Positions 1 to 8,413 of a stretch of DNA of 64,000 nt are shown here, one piece after another. The stretch lies in assembly GCF_027625935.1 (NCBI RefSeq), contig NZ_CP115300.1, forward strand, positions 2,356,001 to 2,420,000, written 5' to 3'. Below the pieces are notes generated by a model. The model was not told the origin of the DNA. It saw only the letters and a list, made by a program, of their open reading frames with translations, and searched no databases. Position 1 is the first letter of the stretch. Each line of letters begins with the position of its first letter. This stretch comes from Streptomyces camelliae. Lineage in GTDB: Bacteria; Actinomycetota; Actinomycetes; Streptomycetales; Streptomycetaceae. The position numbers and the translations under genes are program-made.

Positions 1-75
1 GCAGGTGTCGAAGAGGACGGGCCCGTAGAGGCCCGAGCCCGCGCCGAGGTCGGTGACGGCGGTTCGGAGGCCGTG
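1..75 (-). pseudogene. Edge fragment resembling SAM-dependent methyltransferase motif I
   Basis: Reading leftward, this edge encodes a stretch with VTDLGAGSGLYG, which looks like the glycine-rich SAM-binding motif I of class I methyltransferases. The open frame is closed by a TGA near 151 and has no ATG, GTG or TTG start in between, so it is either a 5'-truncated remnant or a frame that has shifted. The rest lies outside the window. The family assignment rests on one motif only. Confidence 0.35.
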
Positions 76-318
76 GTCTCCAGACGACCGGTGCCGCCGC
101 CGTTGACGGACTCCGGCGGCGCCGCCCGTCGTACGGCCGAGATCACGGCCTCAGGCCTGCGCCGGAGTTCGTGCCGCCCTCTTGTCCCGGAACGCACCGC
201 CCTGACCAGGCCCGGAGCGTGCCGGGAAAGAATTTTTCCGGGTGCCTGTCACATCCTGGTGAGCCGGTTCGTCAGTGCGGTGAAGTTGTTGATCAGGTTG
301 ATGCGAAGGAGTGCAGTC

Positions 319-807
319 GTGACGGACACCTCGATCTCCCGGATGCCGAACCCGGCCGAGTTCGTACCCGAGCTGAACGACATCAGCGCCGCTCTGTTCA
401 GGGCCACCGGCAACCGCTCGGTGCCGCGCACCACGATGAGCCTTGTCCACCTGCGTGCTGGGCAGATCGTCGGCAACACCTATCTGACGATCCTGAACAC
501 CGGCTTCCTGCGAAAGGCCGGGGTGTCCGAGGAGCGCATCACCGCCGTCTCGTCCTGGCAGGACGCCTCGTACTTCAGCGACGCCGAACGTGCCGCCCTG
601 GCCTTGGTGGAGGCCACCCTCCAGCCCGCGCCGCAGGGCAAGGAGCGCGTCTCCGACGAACTGTACGCCGAGGTCGCGAAGCACTACGACGAGAAGGCGC
701 TGGCCACCCTCACCATCGCGATCGGCCAGATCAGCTTCTTCATCGCCCTGGCCGTCATCGGCAAGCCGCAGCCGGTCAGCTCTCTCGCCGACCAGCAGTG
801 GGACTGA
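319..807 (+). CDS. AhpD-like / carboxymuconolactone decarboxylase-family protein lacking the CxxC pair
   Basis: This encodes a 162-residue all-helical protein of the AhpD/CMD fold. The start is GTG at 319, chosen because GAAGGAG lies seven bases upstream; ATG at 301 is in frame but has no such site. In active AhpD proteins the central helix carries a CxxC pair that reduces peroxidase partners. Here the equivalent stretch is QIVGNTYLTILNTGF and the whole protein contains no cysteine, so it cannot work by thiol redox chemistry. Many CMD paralogues of this kind are unassigned. It stands alone, with gene remnants on both sides. The fold assignment is fairly sure, but the activity is unknown. Confidence 0.7.
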   Translation: MTDTSISRMPNPAEFVPELNDISAALFRATGNRSVPRTTMSLVHLRAGQIVGNTYLTILNTGFLRKAGVSEERITAVSSWQDASYFSDAERAALALVEATLQPAPQGKERVSDELYAEVAKHYDEKALATLTIAIGQISFFIALAVIGKPQPVSSLADQQWD

Positions 808-970
808 CCTGATCCTTCCAGGAGCGCGGCTGCGGCATCGCTCATCTCCGCTCCCCCTCCGTATGGGCATCCCAAAACGCTGTAGCAGTCGACGAGTTGA
901 GGCTCTGCCGATTTGACAGCGTCCGGCCGCAGCCCCAACCTAATGCTCATGGCACCCATTTTCAATACAG

Positions 971-1051
971 GAAGTGGGCGGCAAGACGACCCTGTCGGCC
1001 CTCTTCTCCCGTCACCTGGCGCGCTCAGGCGCGCCGGTCGTCGCGATCGAC
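971..1051 (+). pseudogene. Remnant of a CooC/MinD-type P-loop ATPase
   Basis: A short in-frame stretch encodes GGKTTLSALFSRHLARSG followed by APVVAID. This matches the start of CooC/MinD-type ATPases, where the Walker A lysine is followed by a helix and then a strand ending in an acidic residue. The leading part of the Walker A loop is missing and the frame runs into unrelated sequence straight after the aspartate, so only about 27 codons survive. The surrounding 808-1219 interval holds nothing else I can recognise. Confidence 0.5.
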
Positions 1052-1219
1052 GGGGTGGTGCGCAGCACTGCTGAACCGCAACGCGGTCACCGGACAGGGC
1101 GCCCTGCCCGGTGCACCGGCCTGACGTTCGTCGGCCATCACCGGGCACCGCAAGGCTTTTGGCGATGGCGGGTGGCAAGCCTGTGGCGGTTCGGTCCTGC
1201 GCGGCGACTGATCGTTTCG

Positions 1220-1924
1220 TTACTGCTCGTCGCGCACGGCGAGCCGTTCGGCGATCGCGGTCTTGACCGTCTCATGCAGCTCGTCCGACGTGAAGCCGAG
1301 GTTGCGCAGGATCTGCGCGGCCGGGCTTTCCTCGACCCGGATCAGACCCAGCAGCGTGTGTTCCGTGCCGACCCAGTCGTGACCGAGGTCGGCCGACGCG
1401 CGGCGCGCCAGCTCGATGGCCTCCTTGCTCTCCGGACGGAACGCGATGTGACCCCGCAGCGCCTTCTCCCCGGCCGGCGGCATCGCTTCCTCGATCGCGT
1501 CACGGACGCGTTGCTCCGACTCGGCTTTCGCCACCAGCACCTCGTACGCCAGGCCCCGCGGTTCGCCGAGCAGGCCGAGCAGCATGTGTTCGGTGCCGAT
1601 GAAGTCGTGCTTGTGGGTTCGGGCGGCCTCCTGCGCCAGCACGATGCTGTGCCGGTTCAGGTTGGTGAACCGCTCGAACGCGGCGGGCGCGTGGCGTTGC
1701 TGGGCGGCCTGTTTGGACACCCCGATGGCGTCGCCGATCTCGGTCCATGACGCGCCGCTCCGCTTGGCCTTGCTGACGTAGTGATCGATGAGCTGGTCAC
1801 CGAGGTCGGACAGCGTCTGGGCGCGAAGTCGCGCCTCGCTGATGCGGGCCAGTTCGTCGGCGCCGGGAAGTTCCTCGTCGAGACGGGCGATCAGATCTGC
1901 GAGGTTGATGTCGAGTGGGCTCAT
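1220..1924 (-). CDS. Clp N-terminal-domain protein with a helix-turn-helix
   Basis: This 234-residue protein has a helix-turn-helix at about residues 57-80 (WTEIGDAIGVSKQAAQQRH). Two Clp N repeats follow, recognisable by HDFIGTEHMLLGLL near 105 and HDWVGTEHTLLGLI near 183. In ClpA/ClpC this double domain binds adaptors and substrates. No AAA+ module follows here, so the protein is not a chaperone. A DNA-binding helix joined to a Clp N domain suggests a regulator, perhaps sensing proteostasis, which is inference. Its promoter carries two matching palindromes overlapping the -35 and -10 boxes, and the predicted transcript starts at or next to the ATG. Autoregulation is therefore likely. Confidence 0.8.
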   Translation of the reverse strand: MSPLDINLADLIARLDEELPGADELARISEARLRAQTLSDLGDQLIDHYVSKAKRSGASWTEIGDAIGVSKQAAQQRHAPAAFERFTNLNRHSIVLAQEAARTHKHDFIGTEHMLLGLLGEPRGLAYEVLVAKAESEQRVRDAIEEAMPPAGEKALRGHIAFRPESKEAIELARRASADLGHDWVGTEHTLLGLIRVEESPAAQILRNLGFTSDELHETVKTAIAERLAVRDEQ

Positions 1925-1925
1925 G

Positions 1926-1972
1926 CGTCAATCGTAAATTGACGACCCCTCGGCGTCAACTTGTAATTGACG
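1926..1972 (-). promoter_or_regulatory. Leaderless promoter covered by two palindromic operators
   Basis: On the minus strand TTGACG (1954-1959) and TACGAT (1931-1936) are separated by exactly 17 bp, which fits a -35/-10 pair. Transcription would begin at about the A of the ATG at 1924, and no ribosome site is present, so a leaderless mRNA is predicted. Two palindromes, CGTCAATCGTAAATTGACG (1926-1944) and CGTCAACTTGTAATTGACG (1954-1972), lie 28 bp apart, one over each box. They are the obvious binding sites for the downstream HTH-ClpN protein. Confidence 0.7.
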
Positions 1973-2034
1973 ATTGTTTCTGTCGCCGGCCCCCGCACTG
2001 ACCTGCTGCGGCTGGACACGGGCGGCGGGAACGG

Positions 2035-2739
2035 TCACCTGATCGGCCTCACCATCTCGGAGCGGATCCGGAGCGTGGTCCTGGCCTCGTTCTTCAGGTC
2101 GACGTTCATCGCGGTGTCGAGGGTCATGTACGCCACCCGGGCCCAGGTGTTGCCGTCCACCCAGACGCAGACCGGGTAGGTGAGCTTCGTCCCGTCGCCC
2201 CAGGTCCGGGTCAGCACCTCGCAGTCGACCCTGACACGGGAGCCGGACGGGGTGACGTCCTGCGGGGGCACGAGCACCTTCACCTGGGTGGCGCGGGCGC
2301 GGTTGGCCGCCAGCACGCGGGCGCGCACCCCGGCGGTGTTCCTGAACCGGCCGTACATGGCGGTCACGGTGAGCTCGCCCCGGTCGCCGCTGACCGGGCG
2401 GTACCTCGCGACGAGACCGTGGACGGCCTCGGCATCCCAGCTGTGCCTCCAACTCCTCTCCATCGCCCTGCCCAGGGTCGCGGACTCGTCCCTGGTCAGC
2501 TCGTCATCGCCGTCGAGCACTGTCCTGGGCACGGTCAAGGCGTACTCGGCCCGCGGAAAGCCGCTCTCGATCTTCTTTCCGACCAGTACCAGCGTCGTCA
2601 GGAGAGCCACGATCAGGAGGAAGACCCCGCCGATGATCCCGACCATGAGGCCGACCCGGCTCTTCTCCGGAGGGGCCGGGAGCGGGGCGCCCCAGGGGGA
2701 GAGGGGCGTCTGATACGGCGACTGCGGCGCCGGAGGCAT
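2035..2739 (-). CDS. Membrane-anchored hypothetical protein
   Basis: I do not recognise this 234-residue protein. It has a proline-rich cytoplasmic N terminus of about 30 residues, one transmembrane helix near residues 33-55 (VGLMVGIIGGVFLLIVALL), and an extracytoplasmic domain of about 170 residues containing two cysteines that could pair. The layout resembles many small actinobacterial proteins with a single N-terminal anchor and a mixed alpha/beta outer domain. ATG at 2739 is preferred over an upstream in-frame ATG at 2802 because the protein then starts just before the proline-rich segment, but no strong ribosome site decides it. It is transcribed alone. Confidence 0.6.
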   Translation of the reverse strand: MPPAPQSPYQTPLSPWGAPLPAPPEKSRVGLMVGIIGGVFLLIVALLTTLVLVGKKIESGFPRAEYALTVPRTVLDGDDELTRDESATLGRAMERSWRHSWDAEAVHGLVARYRPVSGDRGELTVTAMYGRFRNTAGVRARVLAANRARATQVKVLVPPQDVTPSGSRVRVDCEVLTRTWGDGTKLTYPVCVWVDGNTWARVAYMTLDTAMNVDLKNEARTTLRIRSEMVRPIR

Positions 2740-3090
2740 GGACACGCCAGAACGGTACTCGACGCCGACGAGAACGATGCGGAGCCCTCCGGCGGCTGTC
2801 ATCCGTCCCCCGCCCAGGCGGCACGGCGTAGCCGTTCGTGCTTGAAGACACTCGGCAGTGCCGTGCCATGCCGTGCCCGTAGTCGCCGCCCGAGCTGCTC
2901 GACATCGACCCCCTAGCGCCTCGCCCCCTCAACTCGCGCTGTGCTCCGGTGCGGGTCCAGGCGGCCCGGAGCGCGCGGCCGGACGGGCCCATTAGGCTGG
3001 GGCGTCCCACGGGCGGTCGCCCGCCGCTCGGCGGGCGGGACGGCGCTCGTGCGGCTGCCCCGGACCACCACACCCAAGGACGGCAACCGA

Positions 3091-3786
3091 GTGTCTTTCT
3101 TCACCATCGGCCACCGCGGTGTCATGGCCGCCGAGCCGGAGAACACCCTGCGCTCCTTCCTGCGGGCCGAACGCGAGGGGCTGGACGGCATCGAACTGGA
3201 CCTGCACCTGAGCAAGGACGGCGAGCTGGTCGTCATGCACGACGAGACCCTGGACCGCACGACGAACGGCTCCGGTCCGATCGCCGACCAGAAGCTGCGG
3301 AAGCTCAAGAAGCTCGACGCCGGCCTCGGCGAGCGCATCCCCACGTTCGGGGAGGTGCTGGACGCCGTCGGGCCGACGCTGCCGATCCAGGCGGAGATCA
3401 AGGACGTGGCCGCCGCCCGGTCACTGGCCAAGGTGCTCACCGACCGCGACCTGCTGGACCGGGTCTCGGTGCTGTCGTTCCACGACGTGGCGCTGACCGA
3501 GATCCACAACCTGCTGCCACAGGCCCGCACCGTGCTGGTGGCAGGCCCCAGCGCGCACCGCGACACCTTCGTCGGCCGCGCTCAGAAGGTCGGTTCCACC
3601 CTGGTCAGCGTGGACCTGCGCCACGTGAACCGGGCCATCGTGGAGAAGTGCGGCGCCGCCGGCATCGACGTGATGGCCTGGACCGTCAACGACGAGCGCG
3701 ACCTGACGCTGGCCCGGACACTCGGCCTGGTGGGCTGCGTGACCGACCAGCCCGGCATGAAGCGGCTGGTCGAGGCCACGGCCTGA
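3091..3786 (+). CDS. Glycerophosphodiester phosphodiesterase family protein
   Basis: This is a 231-residue GDPD-family TIM barrel, which hydrolyses glycerophosphodiesters to glycerol 3-phosphate and an alcohol. The first strand carries the catalytic HRG at residues 8-10, followed by PENT. The metal and catalytic stretch GIELDLHLSKDG with VVMHDETLDRTTNG supplies E35, D37 and H50. The C-terminal VNDERDLTLARTLGLVGCVTDQP is also typical. The start is GTG at 3091, with AAGGA ten bases upstream. No signal peptide is seen, so the enzyme is probably cytoplasmic and may act in phospholipid head-group recycling. A strong terminator hairpin follows. Confidence 0.9.
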   Translation: MSFFTIGHRGVMAAEPENTLRSFLRAEREGLDGIELDLHLSKDGELVVMHDETLDRTTNGSGPIADQKLRKLKKLDAGLGERIPTFGEVLDAVGPTLPIQAEIKDVAAARSLAKVLTDRDLLDRVSVLSFHDVALTEIHNLLPQARTVLVAGPSAHRDTFVGRAQKVGSTLVSVDLRHVNRAIVEKCGAAGIDVMAWTVNDERDLTLARTLGLVGCVTDQPGMKRLVEATA

Positions 3787-3840
3787 CCTCAGAGGTCCGG
3801 GACCGAACCGGCCGCCCGCGTGACCGGACGAGAGCATGGA

Positions 3841-3884
3841 CGCCGTGGTCCCAGTCCCCCGCGCGGGGAACCGGGACCACGGCG
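3841..3884 (+). terminator. Long GC hairpin after the glycerophosphodiesterase gene
   Basis: CGCCGTGGTCCC (3841-3852) pairs perfectly with GGGACCACGGCG (3873-3884), with further partial pairing of the CCCC/GGGG bases inside. There is no T-run, as is usual for Streptomyces terminators. From here to 4143 I see no gene. A coding-like minus-strand stretch near 4030-3930 is too weak to call. Confidence 0.65.
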
Positions 3885-4143
3885 CGTTCGTCGGCGTCAC
3901 GCCGACTGCTTGACCAACCCTGCGGCGTGCGGCCAGGTGCTCGATCAAGCGCCGTCGATGCCGTCGAGGAGCCCCGGGCCTCGGCGGCGCGGTAGCGGTC
4001 GGAGCCGAAGGTGGCCAGGCAGGCGTCGTGGGCGCCATGGCCGAGGCGCGGGCCCGGGCCGTGTCGCCCGGGGCGAGGCGGGCAGGGGCTCCCGGCGCCG
4101 AGTGCCTCGCCGTACCCGTGCCGGCCCGGCAGTGGTGCCGGCG

Positions 4144-4575
4144 TCAGTCGACCCGGCCGGCGGCCATGGCCTCGGGGCTCATCCGGGTGTCGAATCCGGT
4201 CTCAGCATCGATGGTCCGTCCTTGTACCCACCAGTTCTCCGCGGCGGTCTCCAGGACGGTCAGCAGGACGTCCTCGCGGCGCATCCCCACAGCCTCGACG
4301 AGGCGGTCGGCGACGGCTTCGAACAGCTCGGCCTTCTGCGCGGGCGGCCGGTGGTTGAACGTCATCCGGATGATCACCGAGTCGGCGCTGCGCTCGACAC
4401 CGAAGAACGTCGGCGCCTGCAGCATGTCGCCGGGCTCCATGTCGTGCACGACGTGGAAGAGGTCGTCCTCGGGGATCTGGAACACCTGCCGCATCGACTC
4501 GTGCACTGCCTCGGACAGGGCCTTGCGGAATTCCGGCGTCTTGCCCTTGCGGAGGTAGATCTCGACGAACGGCAT
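4144..4575 (-). CDS. Tautomerase-superfamily protein
   Basis: This 143-residue protein starts MPFVEIYLRKG, so removal of Met would expose the N-terminal proline that is the catalytic base of the 4-oxalocrotonate tautomerase superfamily. At about 140 residues it is in the longer group made of two fused beta-alpha-beta units rather than the 62-residue 4-OT type. A conserved arginine follows in IIRMTFNHRP. The ATG at 4575 has GAGGAG upstream. It is divergent from a LysR regulator 126 bp away, which probably controls it. The natural substrate is unknown, though an unsaturated keto acid or similar enol-forming compound is likely. Confidence 0.8.
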   Translation of the reverse strand: MPFVEIYLRKGKTPEFRKALSEAVHESMRQVFQIPEDDLFHVVHDMEPGDMLQAPTFFGVERSADSVIIRMTFNHRPPAQKAELFEAVADRLVEAVGMRREDVLLTVLETAAENWWVQGRTIDAETGFDTRMSPEAMAAGRVD

Positions 4576-4701
4576 GGCAGGTCTCCTCGGGTATCGGGAT
4601 CCGCCGTCGCACTCATCTGCGCGGCCGGCACCGGCAACGCTAGGTCCGGACAACTCCATGCGGCCAGCGAAAGTCCGGCATGGCTGGTATGCCTGACCGT
4701 C

Positions 4702-5610
4702 ATGGAGCCCTCACTCACCGGCCTACGGGTGCTGCGCGAGATCGCTGAACGCGGCAGCTTCACCGCCGCGGCTACCGAGCTCGGCTATACGCAGTCCGCC
4801 GTCTCACGGCAGGCCGCCGCGCTGGAACGCGCCACAGGACAGCGACTGTTCGACCGCCAGGCCGGCGGTGTCACGCTGACCGCCGCCGGGCTCACCCTGC
4901 TGCGACACGCCGTGGTGGCGCTTGACGCAGTCGCCGCAGCAGACCGCGAACTCAAGGGCCTTCCGCCCGAGCGCGGCACCGTGCGCCTGGGCACCTTCCC
5001 CAGCGCCGGGGTGCTGATCCTGCCACGGGCCCTGGCCACGCTGCGCCGCACGCATCCCCGTATCAGAGTCACCACACGAGAAGCCACGACCCCGGCGCTG
5101 GTTCGGGCGCTACGGGCGCGCACCGTCGACCTGGCAATCCTCTCCTCCCGGCCACCGTATCGGCCGCTGGACGACCAGGCTCCGCCCCTGGAACACCTGA
5201 CCCTCAGCGAGACGACGCTGCTGCTCGCGGTGCCGGCCGGCAGCACCCTCGCGGCCGAGGACGCCGTGGAGTTGGAGGCGCTGGCCGACCAGGACTGGAT
5301 CGCCGGTCCCTCGAACGCCGCCGAGCCGACAATGGGCGTCTGGCCCGGCGCGCCAGGGCGGCCCCGGATCGTCCACACCGCCCGTGATTGGCTGACCAAG
5401 CTGCAACTGGTCGCGGCCGGATGCGGTATCACCACCGTGCCGCCCGGCCTGGCCGACGCCGTCCCACCCGGCGTGCGACTGGTCGAGGTCCGGGGCGGCC
5501 CCGCTGAACGCCGGCGGGTGGTCCTCGCCCGCCTTCCCGGACCGTGCCCACCAGCCGCCACCGAGATCATCCGCACTCTCCGCCAGGAAGCGGCCCGCCA
5601 ACCCGGTTGA
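4702..5610 (+). CDS. LysR-family transcriptional regulator
   Basis: This is a 302-residue LysR regulator. The N-terminal winged helix is clear in SFTAAATELGYTQSAVSRQA at about residues 18-37, followed by the linker helix and a two-lobed effector domain beginning near GTVRLGTFPSAG. LysR proteins usually control the divergent neighbour, here the tautomerase gene, in response to a small pathway molecule. ATG at 4702 is the natural N terminus for the family because only eight residues precede the first helix. The effector cannot be inferred from sequence. Confidence 0.9.
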   Translation: MEPSLTGLRVLREIAERGSFTAAATELGYTQSAVSRQAAALERATGQRLFDRQAGGVTLTAAGLTLLRHAVVALDAVAAADRELKGLPPERGTVRLGTFPSAGVLILPRALATLRRTHPRIRVTTREATTPALVRALRARTVDLAILSSRPPYRPLDDQAPPLEHLTLSETTLLLAVPAGSTLAAEDAVELEALADQDWIAGPSNAAEPTMGVWPGAPGRPRIVHTARDWLTKLQLVAAGCGITTVPPGLADAVPPGVRLVEVRGGPAERRRVVLARLPGPCPPAATEIIRTLRQEAARQPG

Positions 5611-5850
5611 GAAGCGCCCGGTTGCCGAGACTGCAGCCGTCCGACTTCCTCACCGGCGCGTCGTAACTGCTCAGGCACACGACACCGGCGGCGGGCCGCC
5701 TTCGCGGCGACCGCCGAGACCGCGCCGACGGCGATCATGGCCTGGGCCAGATCCCTGAAGGCGGCCGATACTTCCGACGACGTAAAACCCACCGCGCCCG
5801 CAATGAGCCTTACCGCATCAGCGAGCCTTGTCCGGCCGTACCCTGCGGCC

Positions 5851-6525
5851 ATGAGTCACACCACCCCGGCAACCCCGCGCGACGCCTTCGACCATCTCCT
5901 GGCCGGCAACCGTCGCTTCGCCGCCGGTACGTCCCAGCACCCTCACCAGGACGCCGCCCGCCGTGCCGACCTGGCCTCGGCCCAGCGCCCGTTCGCGGTG
6001 CTGCTCGGCTGCTCCGACTCCCGGCTGGCCGCCGAGATCATCTTCGACCAGGGGCTGGGCGACCTGTTCGTCGTCCGCACCGCCGGCCACGCGGCGGGAC
6101 CAGAGGTCCTGGGCAGCATCGAATACGGGGTGAGCGTGCTCGGCTGCCCCCTGGTCGTGGTCCTCGGCCACGACGCCTGCGGCGCGGTCGCGGCAACCCG
6201 CGCCGCCGTGGCGGACGGCACGACCGCCCGCGGATACCTGCGGGACGTGATAGAGCGCGTGACGCCGAGCGTACTGGCCGCTCAGGCCGCCGGCGTGAAC
6301 GACGACGACGGCTACATCGCCGCACATGTCCGGCACACCGTCGACTTCCTCATGGAACGCTCCCGGGAACTGGCCGACCAGGTCGCCGCCGAACGCACGG
6401 CAGTCGTGGGCCTGTGCTACCGGCTGGCCGAGGGCACCGCCCGGTTGGTGGCCTCCCGCGGCCTGGACCTGGCCTCGGACCCGGCCCTGCGCCCCGGCAC
6501 CGCGCCGACGGCGAACAGCCGATGA
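5851..6525 (+). CDS. Beta-class carbonic anhydrase
   Basis: This 224-residue beta-carbonic anhydrase interconverts CO2 and bicarbonate. The zinc ligands are visible: C54 and D56 in CSDSR, and H107 and C110 in GHDACGA. The Asp-Arg dyad of the motif is intact. The start ATG at 5851 has no strong ribosome site. The gene ends in ATGA, overlapping the start of a truncated tusA-like gene, so the two were once a coupled operon. The 240 bp upstream (5611-5850) contain no gene I can defend. Confidence 0.92.
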   Translation: MSHTTPATPRDAFDHLLAGNRRFAAGTSQHPHQDAARRADLASAQRPFAVLLGCSDSRLAAEIIFDQGLGDLFVVRTAGHAAGPEVLGSIEYGVSVLGCPLVVVLGHDACGAVAATRAAVADGTTARGYLRDVIERVTPSVLAAQAAGVNDDDGYIAAHVRHTVDFLMERSRELADQVAAERTAVVGLCYRLAEGTARLVASRGLDLASDPALRPGTAPTANSR

Positions 6526-6645
6526 ATCAGCCGTTCCCGCCCCTCGAAGCCGACCTGACCGTCGACGGCACCGGCCTGCTCTGCGTCACCCTCCTGCTCC
6601 GCCTCCGCAGGCAGATCGACGACGCGCCACCAGGCACCGTCGTCG
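6522..6645 (+). pseudogene. Truncated TusA/SirA-family sulfurtransferase
   Basis: The ATG at 6522 overlaps the TGA of the carbonic anhydrase gene (ATGA), so translation was coupled. The first 40 codons encode LTVDGTGLLCVTLLLRLRRQ followed by IDDAPPGTVV, a TusA-type start with the active-site-region cysteine. TusA proteins pass sulfur as a persulfide. Homology stops after GTVV, at about 6645, and the frame then runs antisense through the cadD remnant up to 6863. About half of the normal 75-85 residues are missing, so the product is unlikely to fold. Confidence 0.6.
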
Positions 6646-6854
6646 CCGTGCCGCCCTGTCCGCCAGGCCGCCTTCATGCCGAGGGCGAGGGGCAGCAGGC
6701 CCAGGTACGGGATGGCCGCCTCGGGCAGGAACGTCACCCCGAACGCCCCGGCTACCGCGACGGCGAGGATGGCGGCGAAACCGAGGTACTGACCCACCAC
6801 GATCCGGCGGGCAGTGCCCTGGTGGCCCGCGCCCTGAGCGAAGAACAGCGACAG
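6646..6854 (-). pseudogene. Remnant of a CadD-family cadmium/cation transporter
   Basis: The minus strand encodes LFFAQGAGHQGTARRIVVGQ, continuing through YLGFAAILAVAVAGAF and ending near LPLALGMKAAW. This is the second and third transmembrane region of CadD-type transporters. The N-terminal VTNxDD segment and everything after the third helix are absent, so about 70 of roughly 200 residues remain. It abuts the tusA remnant tail to tail, which marks a recombination scar. Confidence 0.6.
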
Positions 6855-6928
6855 GGGTGGTGAGAACAGGACGCAGAACGTCGGGCGGGCAGTAACCGTG
6901 ATCCCTGCCCGGCCGACGCGTCCATGGT

Positions 6929-7588
6929 TCACGACTTCCGGATCAGAGGTGCATCGGTGCGGGCGGCGATGTCCTCGGCGGTGACATCCGGTGCGCATTC
7001 CACGAGTGCGAGGCCCTCGGGTGTGACGTCGAGGACGCCGAGGTCGGTGATGATGCGGTGGACGCACTGTTCGCCGGTGAGCGGCAGGGTGCATTCGGTG
7101 AGGATCTTCGGGCTGCCGTCCTTGGCGGTGTGTTCCATCAGGACGATGACGCGGCGGGCGCCGTGGACGAGGTCCATCGCGCCGCCCATGCCCTTGACCA
7201 TCTTGCCCGGGATCATCCAGTTGGCCAGGTCGCCTGCGGCGGAGACCTGCATCGCGCCGAGCACGGCAGTGTCGATGTGGCCGCCCCGGATCATGCCGAA
7301 GGACAGGGCCGAGTCGAAGAAGGAGGCCCCGGGCAGCACCGTGACGGTCTCCTTGCCCGCGTTGATCAGGTCGGGGTCGGCCTCGGCCTCGGTCGGGTAC
7401 GGGCCTGTGCCCAGGATGCCGTTCTCGGAGTGCAGGACCACATGGACGTCCGGGGGCAAGTGGCCGGGGATGAGGGTGGGCAGGCCGATGCCGAGGTTGA
7501 CGTAGGAGCCGTCGGTGAGTTCGGCGGCGGCGCGGGCGGCCATCTGGTCCCGTGTCCAGCCCAGCCGCGTTCCCAGGGTGGTGCTCAT
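6929..7588 (-). CDS. 3-oxoacid CoA-transferase, subunit B
   Basis: This 219-residue B subunit of a family I CoA transferase carries the catalytic glutamate E55 in HSENGILG, which forms the glutamyl-CoA intermediate. GIGLPTLIP near residue 33 is also typical. With the A subunit upstream (overlap ATGA at 7585-7588) it would move CoA from succinyl-CoA, or a similar donor, to a 3-oxo acid, as PcaIJ does for 3-oxoadipate and ScoAB for acetoacetate. The position at the end of an aromatic-type cluster suggests a ring-cleavage product as substrate, but sequence alone does not separate the two. Confidence 0.88.
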   Translation of the reverse strand: MSTTLGTRLGWTRDQMAARAAAELTDGSYVNLGIGLPTLIPGHLPPDVHVVLHSENGILGTGPYPTEAEADPDLINAGKETVTVLPGASFFDSALSFGMIRGGHIDTAVLGAMQVSAAGDLANWMIPGKMVKGMGGAMDLVHGARRVIVLMEHTAKDGSPKILTECTLPLTGEQCVHRIITDLGVLDVTPEGLALVECAPDVTAEDIAARTDAPLIRKS

Positions 7589-8367
7589 GCGCGTACGGCC
7601 CCTCGTGTCGAAGACGCGGAAATGGAAAGGTGCTCGATCTGCTTGTCGGCGGCCTCGGTCGGGGTGAGGACCACGATCCGCTGGACGAAGATGCCCGGCA
7701 GGTGGATTTCGTCCGGGCTCAGCGCGCCCGGCTCGACGAGCTCCTCCACCTCGGCGACGGTGATGCTGCCCGCCATCGCGGCCAGCGGGTTGAAGTTGGC
7801 GGCGGACTTACGGAAGACCAGGTTCCCGTGGCGGTCGCCGCGCCAGGCCCGTACGAGGGCGAAGTCGGTGGTGATGCCGTGCTCCAGGACGTGACGGCGG
7901 CCCGCGAAGTCGCGGGTCTCCTTGGGCGGGGAGGCCACCGCGACCGTGCCGTCGGGCCGGTAACGCCAGGGCAGCCCTCCCCTGGCCACCTGGGTGCCCA
8001 CCCCTGCCGGGGTGTAGAAGGCGGGGATGCCCGCTCCCCCGGCGCGCAGCCGTTCGGCCAGCGTGCCCTGCGGCACCAGCTCCACCTCCAGCTCGCCCGA
8101 CAGGTACTGACGGGCGAACTCCTTGTTCTCGCCCACGTAACTGCCCGTGACACGGGCGATCCGGCCGTCGGCCAGCAGGACTCCCAGTCCGCGCCCGTCC
8201 ACACCGCAGTTGTTCGACACGACCTCCAGGCCGGTGGTGCCCTGGGCGTGGAGTGCCTGGATGAGCACGCCGGGGATGCCGCTGAGGCCGAAGCCGCCGA
8301 CGGCCAGCGACGCGCCGTCGGGGATGTCGACGACCGCCTCGGCGGCGCTCGCGCGGACCTTGTCCAT
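7585..8367 (-). CDS. 3-oxoacid CoA-transferase, subunit A
   Basis: This 260-residue A subunit pairs with the B subunit that begins inside its stop codon. Typical features are the CoA-binding glycine-rich segment [14 protein letters not shown] near residue 23, [15 protein letters not shown] near 51 and [22 protein letters not shown] further on. Start ATG at 8367 has a run of purines upstream. Only 46 bp separate it from the SDR gene, so it probably belongs to the same transcript as the SDR and the first FAH-family enzyme. Confidence 0.88.
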   Translation of the reverse strand: MDKVRASAAEAVVDIPDGASLAVGGFGLSGIPGVLIQALHAQGTTGLEVVSNNCGVDGRGLGVLLADGRIARVTGSYVGENKEFARQYLSGELEVELVPQGTLAERLRAGGAGIPAFYTPAGVGTQVARGGLPWRYRPDGTVAVASPPKETRDFAGRRHVLEHGITTDFALVRAWRGDRHGNLVFRKSAANFNPLAAMAGSITVAEVEELVEPGALSPDEIHLPGIFVQRIVVLTPTEAADKQIEHLSISASSTRGAVRA

Positions 8368-8413
8368 GAGAGAGAGGGCCTTTCTGTCGTGGCTGTCCTG
8401 CGTGGTCGCCGGT

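Noticed and set aside
930..975. A TTGAAAATGGGTGCCATGAG stretch (minus strand) resembling half of a Zur or similar metalloregulator box next to the P-loop remnant
   Set aside because: Only one half fits, symmetry is poor and no zinc gene is attached.
3900..4060. Coding-like minus-strand stretch (HDACLATFGSDRYRAAEARG) that recalls the end of LuxR/AfsR-type ATPase regulators
   Set aside because: Too short, no start or frame continuity, and a chance frame is common at this GC content.
5611..5850. Minus-strand frame beginning MAAGYGRTRLADAVRLIAGA upstream of the carbonic anhydrase
   Set aside because: It runs on through the reverse of the LysR gene without a stop, which is typical of shadow frames, and matches no family I know.
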